Below, in pieces: positions 59,602 through 64,000 of a stretch of 64,000 nucleotides of DNA (position 1 is the first letter of the stretch; every line of letters begins with the position of its first letter). Made by a program: the position numbers and the translations under genes. Source of the DNA: Leadbetterella lacunae (GTDB lineage Bacteria > Bacteroidota > Bacteroidia > Cytophagales > Spirosomataceae); the NCBI RefSeq assembly GCF_042649125.1, contig NZ_JBHRYQ010000001.1:3596001-3660000 (forward strand), given 5' to 3'. The notes below the pieces were generated by a model. It did not search any database. It was given only the letters and a program-made list of their open reading frames with translations, and was not told where the DNA came from.

Positions 59602-60024
59602 AAAAGACTGTATTTCACACGTTTAAAAAAAAGACGTTCAATTATAGAGCCTTCTTGTAAATTAATAGTTACATGGAGGCTTTTGTTTTATACCCTTTTG
59701 GGTATTTATCACCAATAAAATGGAGTTTTTTTCCAATATTATGCATTTTCTTGTTTAGCATTTTATATTAAAATACTTGTTTAAGTGTTCTAGTTTTTGA
59801 AGTTAAAATATGTTTTAAGACCGGGGAATTTCGATAAAGGATTGATTTACAGAAGTAATTTAGGGTTTTAATATTAACATCGATTTTGGCTTGATTCTTT
59901 ATTTAAAAAATGCACCACTCAATAATTGATTTTTCATAAATATTAAATTTTGCAATAACTATGATTAAATTGAAATTATTGTCTATTTTCGACGCAATTT
60001 TATTTAAAATAGAAAAGAAATACT
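59602..60024. other. 423-nt intergenic region upstream of the permease-kup genes
   Basis: AT-rich region. At its left end are a likely terminator (59648-59690) and a second small hairpin, ATACCC-tttt-GGGTAT (59690-59705). The remainder up to 60024 shows no ORF, no exact TAnnTTTG and no riboswitch I recognise; TATTTTCG at about 59987 is one mismatch from a -7 element. Confidence 0.5.
59648..59690 (+). terminator. terminator of the PiT-like gene
   Basis: AGCCT (59648-59652) pairs with AGGCT (59677-59681) and inner TGTAA with TTACA; a T-rich tract follows. Confidence 0.55.
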
Positions 60025-61491
60025 ATGTCACTTTGGAAAAAAAAATCAATTGAACTCTTAATTTCAGAGTCAGAAGAGTCAGACAAAAGCTTAAAGAAGT
60101 CTTTAACTGGAGTGTCTCTAATAGCTTTAGGAATTGGTGGGATTATCGGAGCGGGCCTTTTTGTAAGAACTGCAGCAGCGGCTGCTAACTCTGCAGGTCC
60201 ATCCGTAACTATCGGTTTCTTAATCGCGGCTTTGGGCTGCGTTTTTGCAGGATTATGTTATGCCGAGCTTTCCTCATCTATTCCGATTGCCGGAAGTGCC
60301 TACACCTATACCTATGCTACCATGGGTGAGTTTTTGGCTTGGATTATCGGTTGGGATTTAATTTTAGAATATGCCGTAGGAGCAGCCACAGTAGGTATAG
60401 CATGGAGTGAGTATTTCAATGATTTTTTAGTAAATGTGGTACATGCAGCACCTATTCCTTATGAGTGGAGTCATTCGCCAATGCAAACCTCCATGGATGG
60501 CGTATCTGGTATTATCAATTTACCGGCACTTTTTATAGTTTGTGGTATCAGCTTAGTTTTGATTAGGGGAATTCAAGAGTCATCTTTTGTAAACAATATC
60601 ATAGTTGTAATTAAAGTAGCAATTGTAATATTGATTATTCTAGTAGGATGGCAGTTTATAAATCCTGTAAACCATGAAAACTATATTCCCGAACCATCAA
60701 TATTTACAGATGAGCACGGTGTAGCTCATAATTTCGGAGGTATATTAGGTATTTTGGGTGCCGCTGGTACTGTATTCTTTGCATTTATTGGATTTGATGC
60801 CGTAAGTACTGCAGCACAAGAAACCATTAACCCAAAGAAAAACATGCCAATAGGTATCATCGGATCATTAATTATCTGTACCATATTGTTTGTGCTGTTT
60901 TCACATGTACTAACAGGAGTAGCAACAACCGAAGATTTTAGAACCGGAGGAAAAGAGGCTTCAGTAGCGTTTGCTATTAACAAATATATGATTGGTTACG
61001 AATGGTTAGGAAGTTTTGTAACGGTAGCTATTTTGGCTGGATTTACTTCTGTAATCTTGGTAATGCTTCTGGGTCAGTCACGTGTATTTTATGCAATGGG
61101 TCACGACGGTCTTTTGCCTAAGTCATTTGCTCAGATTCACACTAAGTTTAAAACTCCGTTTAAAGCCAATTTAGTAATTATGGTGTTAGTTGGTCTGTTT
61201 GCGGCGTTTGTTCCGGGAGATATAGTCGGTGACATGACGAGTATCGGTACTTTGTTTGCCTTTATATTGGTGTGTATATCCGTAATTGTACTAAGAAAAA
61301 CTGAGCCGAACATGAAACGTGAGTTTAAAACTCCTTTTGTGCCATTAGTTCCTATTTTAGGTGTGTTGGTTTGTCTTGCTATGATCTATGGACTAGGATG
61401 GACAAACTGGTTAAGGCTAATTTTATGGATGGCTATAGGTATGGTTATCTACTTTGGTTATAGCAAGAAAAGATCCAACTTAAAAGACTAA
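60025..61491 (+). CDS. APC-family amino-acid permease (cationic-type)
   Basis: 488 residues with 12 predicted membrane helices. The APC start motif IALGIGGIIGAGLFVRTAAAA is intact, followed by CAT-family features CYAELSSSIPIAGSAYTYTYATMGEFLAWIIGWDLILEY (core PIAGSAYTY) and FFAFIGFDAVSTAAQETINPKKNMP (core FIGFDAVSTAAQE). Such proteins import amino acids by proton symport; specificity is uncertain. It precedes kup by 23 nt, probably cotranscribed. Confidence 0.92.
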   Translation: MSLWKKKSIELLISESEESDKSLKKSLTGVSLIALGIGGIIGAGLFVRTAAAAANSAGPSVTIGFLIAALGCVFAGLCYAELSSSIPIAGSAYTYTYATMGEFLAWIIGWDLILEYAVGAATVGIAWSEYFNDFLVNVVHAAPIPYEWSHSPMQTSMDGVSGIINLPALFIVCGISLVLIRGIQESSFVNNIIVVIKVAIVILIILVGWQFINPVNHENYIPEPSIFTDEHGVAHNFGGILGILGAAGTVFFAFIGFDAVSTAAQETINPKKNMPIGIIGSLIICTILFVLFSHVLTGVATTEDFRTGGKEASVAFAINKYMIGYEWLGSFVTVAILAGFTSVILVMLLGQSRVFYAMGHDGLLPKSFAQIHTKFKTPFKANLVIMVLVGLFAAFVPGDIVGDMTSIGTLFAFILVCISVIVLRKTEPNMKREFKTPFVPLVPILGVLVCLAMIYGLGWTNWLRLILWMAIGMVIYFGYSKKRSNLKD

Positions 61492-61514
61492 GATTTTAGG
61501 CTTTTAAAAAACAA

Positions 61515-63455
61515 ATGAACTACCAAGTAAATCATCATAAGGCTACCTTAGGTGGCATTTTGATTACGTTCGGTATTATATTTGGAGACATCGGAACCTC
61601 GCCACTCTACGTTATGCAAGCTATCGTGGGTGGCCAGGTTATCTCTAAAGACTTAATACTTGGCTCTCTCTCTTTGATATTTTGGACACTGACACTTCAA
61701 ACTACCGTAAAGTACGTAGTGATAGTGCTTAGGGCAGACAACAAAGGCGAAGGAGGTATACTTGCATTATATGCACTTATAAGAAGAAAAGCGAAATGGT
61801 TGACCATTCCTGCTATTATAGGTGCTGCTACTTTATTGGCCGACGGAATCATAACGCCGCCCATTTCTGTGTCTTCTGCTATTGAAGGCCTTCAGATTGT
61901 GTATCCAAACATTGAAACTATCCCAATTGTCCTTATCATCATTACGCTACTTTTCTTAATTCAAGGACTAGGAACGAGTTTTGTAGGGAAGGCCTTTGGA
62001 CCTATCATGTTGGTTTGGTTTTCTATGTTGTTTATTTTAGGATTAAATCAAATCTTAAAAGATGCCTCTATTCTTGCTGCTTTTAACCCCATTTATGCCT
62101 TTAATTTAATGCGTTTCAATGATAACGCTTTTTGGTTATTGGGTTCTGTATTTTTATGTACCACAGGAGCAGAAGCTCTATATTCAGACTTAGGCCATTG
62201 TGGCAGAATGAATATATTTTATAGCTGGGGTATAGTTAAAGTTTGTTTGGTTGTTAATTATTTTGGTCAAGGAGCATGGCTTTTGAGCCACCTTGGCGAA
62301 CACCTAACAGCAAGTAACGGCAAGCCATTTTTCGAAATTATTCCGGATTGGTTTCTTTTGCCCGGAATCATTATTTCAACTTTTGCTACGGTGATAGCAA
62401 GTCAGGCATTAATTACCGGCTCTTATACCCTAATTTCAGAAGCCATCCGTTTGGGTTTTTGGCCGAAGGTCAGGTCGCTTTACCCAACCGACAAAAAGGG
62501 ACAACTTTATATCCCTTCGGTTAACTGGTTTTTGTATTTTGGATGTATTGCGATTATTCTTTATTTCAAAAAATCGAGTAATATGGAAGCAGCATATGGT
62601 TTGGCTATAACGCTTACCATGCTGATGACTACCATTCTGATGACATATTACCTATATGTTAAAAGGGTTAAAGTTTGGTGGTTAGTTATTTTCGTAGCTT
62701 TTTATTCGGTGATAGAAACTGGCTTTTTCTGGGCAAACGTTCTGAAGTTTTTCCATGGCGGTTGGGTTTCCTTACTGCTGGCCTTGTGTATTGCTTACCT
62801 GATGACGGTTTGGTTTAGATCTAAAAGAATCAGGACCAAGCATATTGATTTTGTGAAACTTGAGAGATTTTTGCCTGTACTTAAAGACCTCAGTCAAGAC
62901 GAATCCGTGGCTCGGTATGCTACGCACCTCATATTCTTATCTAATGCCAATCGCATTTCTGACATAGAGTCAAAGGTCATGTATTCTATTTTAGAAAAAA
63001 GACCCAAAAGAGCTTATATGTATTGGTTTATCCATGTAGATATAACTGACGAGCCGTATACCTTGAGTTATAAAGTAGACGAAGTGGAGCCTGATTATGT
63101 GTTTAAAATTAACTTTAAGCTAGGGTTTAGGGTTGAGCAACGCGTAGATTTATACTTCAGACAAGTTTTGCATGACCTCGAAAACTCGAATGAAATTAAT
63201 ATTTTGAGTAGATACAAGTCATTAGAAAAACACCACATCACGGGCGACTTTAGGTTTGTGGTTTTAGAAAGATACCTTTCCAATGAAAACAAGTTTTCGT
63301 TTTTCGATAAAGTGGTGATGGAAACCTATTTCTTTATCAAGCAGTTTACCACGCCCGAAGACAAATGGTTTGGCTTAGAGGCGAGTAATGTAAAAGTAGA
63401 GAAAGTGCCCTTGATAATAAAAGAGGACAAGTCGTTTAAGCTAAGTAGAATATAA
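61515..63455 (+). CDS. kup: Kup-family potassium uptake protein
   Basis: 646 residues with 12 membrane helices (about 1-440) and a C-terminal cytosolic domain. Family motifs: GGILITFGIIFGDIGTSPLYVMQAI (core GDIGTSPLY), VLRADNKGEGGILALYALIRR and TTGAEALYSDLGHCGR. Proton-coupled potassium import at low external potassium or pH. Its pairing with an amino-acid permease suggests a role in ionic and osmotic balance, but no osmosensor is encoded here. Confidence 0.95.
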   Translation: MNYQVNHHKATLGGILITFGIIFGDIGTSPLYVMQAIVGGQVISKDLILGSLSLIFWTLTLQTTVKYVVIVLRADNKGEGGILALYALIRRKAKWLTIPAIIGAATLLADGIITPPISVSSAIEGLQIVYPNIETIPIVLIIITLLFLIQGLGTSFVGKAFGPIMLVWFSMLFILGLNQILKDASILAAFNPIYAFNLMRFNDNAFWLLGSVFLCTTGAEALYSDLGHCGRMNIFYSWGIVKVCLVVNYFGQGAWLLSHLGEHLTASNGKPFFEIIPDWFLLPGIIISTFATVIASQALITGSYTLISEAIRLGFWPKVRSLYPTDKKGQLYIPSVNWFLYFGCIAIILYFKKSSNMEAAYGLAITLTMLMTTILMTYYLYVKRVKVWWLVIFVAFYSVIETGFFWANVLKFFHGGWVSLLLALCIAYLMTVWFRSKRIRTKHIDFVKLERFLPVLKDLSQDESVARYATHLIFLSNANRISDIESKVMYSILEKRPKRAYMYWFIHVDITDEPYTLSYKVDEVEPDYVFKINFKLGFRVEQRVDLYFRQVLHDLENSNEINILSRYKSLEKHHITGDFRFVVLERYLSNENKFSFFDKVVMETYFFIKQFTTPEDKWFGLEASNVKVEKVPLIIKEDKSFKLSRI

Positions 63456-63458
63456 AGC

Positions 63459-63833
63459 TCATTTAATAGGCTTCTTTTTCTTAGCACTTGCTTTTGCTTC
63501 AGGGTTAAAATCGAGGCAAAGTTGCAGCCACTTTTCTAGGTCTTGGTCAGTATCAAAGCCTTCAGGCGTCACAAAAACATATCCTTTCATGGGTTTTCCC
63601 GTAAAATCCATGGGCAAAACATGGGGTTGGCTTAGCAGCTGCTCCATGTTTTTTTCTCCAACCCTCGCCATCAAAAGGCTGTCGCCATATTTTTTGTCGA
63701 TGTGAATCCCGCAAAGCATTTTGTCATCAACTAAAAAACACAAACCTCCGATCATTTTTTTTGAATAAAAACGCACTTTTTTTCTTTCCAAAACGGAGCT
63801 GATGCGTTCTCCTAAATATTCATCGTATGCCAT
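63459..63833 (-). CDS. TfoX N-terminal-domain protein
   Basis: 124 residues. Stand-alone TfoX_N domain: VRFYSKKMIGGLCFLVDDKMLCGI, DSLLMARVG and HVLPMDFTGKPMKGYVFV. A lysine-rich tail (KASAKKKKPIK) is added. In Proteobacteria TfoX regulates competence, but single-domain forms have unknown function. It is convergent with kup (3 nt apart) and 2 nt after the partial gene upstream. Confidence 0.85.
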   Translation of the reverse strand: MAYDEYLGERISSVLERKKVRFYSKKMIGGLCFLVDDKMLCGIHIDKKYGDSLLMARVGEKNMEQLLSQPHVLPMDFTGKPMKGYVFVTPEGFDTDQDLEKWLQLCLDFNPEAKASAKKKKPIK

Positions 63834-63835
63834 AG

Positions 63836-64000
63836 TTAGTATATTTTTATTTCTGATAAAATCGGAGTGTCTTTCGAATCTAAAATTTTTATTCTGATTT
63901 CAGACACTTCTGCAGCGTTTAATTTCAATATTCTTTTGTGGCCAACCGTAGTTTCTTCTGCTATTTTATTCCAAATGCCGTTTTGTTTTACTTCTATTGA
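63836..64000 (-). CDS. C-terminal end of a probable alpha-L-fucosidase (partial)
   Basis: Reading the minus strand from the right window edge gives 54 codons and a TAA at 63836-63838; the 5' part is outside. The segment IEVKQNGIWNKIAEETTVGHKRI followed by VSEIRIKILDSKDTPILSEI (short motifs TTVGHKRI and RIKILDS) fits the C-terminal beta-sandwich of GH29 fucosidases, where xYSxDGxxWxxVxxGTTIGxKR and VRLxI are usual. The family call rests on this short piece only. Confidence 0.5.
   Translation of the reverse strand, partial: SIEVKQNGIWNKIAEETTVGHKRILKLNAAEVSEIRIKILDSKDTPILSEIKIY

Noticed and set aside
59602..60024. Riboswitch (for example c-di-AMP/ydaO) ahead of the permease-kup genes
   Set aside because: The region is long enough, but I could not find conserved riboswitch cores; only terminator-like hairpins at the left end.
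1..64000. CRISPR arrays, insertion sequences, integrases or phage genes
   Set aside because: No regularly spaced repeats and no transposase, integrase or capsid-like product were seen; the palindrome at 30226-30408 has no coding capacity.

Overview
The window is chromosomal DNA of a low-GC Gram-negative bacterium of the phylum Bacteroidota, most likely order Cytophagales. The signs are a PorT-type type IX secretion gene next to ubiE, a secreted protein with a type IX-like C-terminal sorting domain, a DUF1800/DUF1501 pair, many TolC/RND outer-membrane systems, few Shine-Dalgarno sequences, and several promoters with the Bacteroidota -7 element TAnnTTTG. I saw no rRNA, tRNA, CRISPR array, transposase or prophage gene.

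Layout. 1-1949 (minus): the 5' part of a PQQ-dependent dehydrogenase gene, translationally coupled to a siroheme-synthesis dehydrogenase. 2308-7446 (plus): the most unusual locus, five tightly packed genes for exported proteins in the order pilin-like subunit, periplasmic Ig-fold chaperone-like protein, large usher-like outer-membrane protein, second pilin-like subunit, third subunit. This is the gene order of a chaperone-usher fibre operon, although the proteins are very divergent. An intercistronic hairpin follows the first subunit gene and operator-like inverted repeats precede it. 7745-18206: housekeeping genes (YegP-like protein, prfB with an intact programmed +1 frameshift, pepF, free methionine sulfoxide reductase, PfkB kinase, mazG, a redoxin, an oxidoreductase-MaoC fusion, comB). 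18207-23973 (minus): DUF1800, DUF1501 and a PA14/type IX-sorted surface protein. 24072-37760: yraN, lipB, dipeptide epimerase, META-like lipoprotein, SMP-30 lactonase, PpiD-like foldase, a long imperfect palindromic element, Gfo/Idh oxidoreductase, recG, a glycosyltransferase, a membrane-anchored MutS-like ATPase and DUF952.

37825-44395 and 50376-57845 (both minus) are two separate TetR-TolC-MFP-RND efflux operons. The second also carries a quinone reductase, DUF4260 and a PaaI thioesterase; each TetR gene has an inverted repeat just upstream. Between them lie pyrD, ubiE, porT, cutC, a small acidic DUF2795 protein, an AlbA_2/Schlafen-like protein and a thioredoxin-TPR protein. The right end holds an SNase-like nuclease with no ATG start, a PiT-like membrane protein, an amino-acid permease with a Kup potassium transporter, a TfoX-N protein and the 3' end of a probable alpha-L-fucosidase gene.

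Functions were assigned by reading motifs and recalling families; no database search was run. Starts were moved downstream where the longest frame began at TTG/GTG inside or next to a promoter and a better ATG followed.
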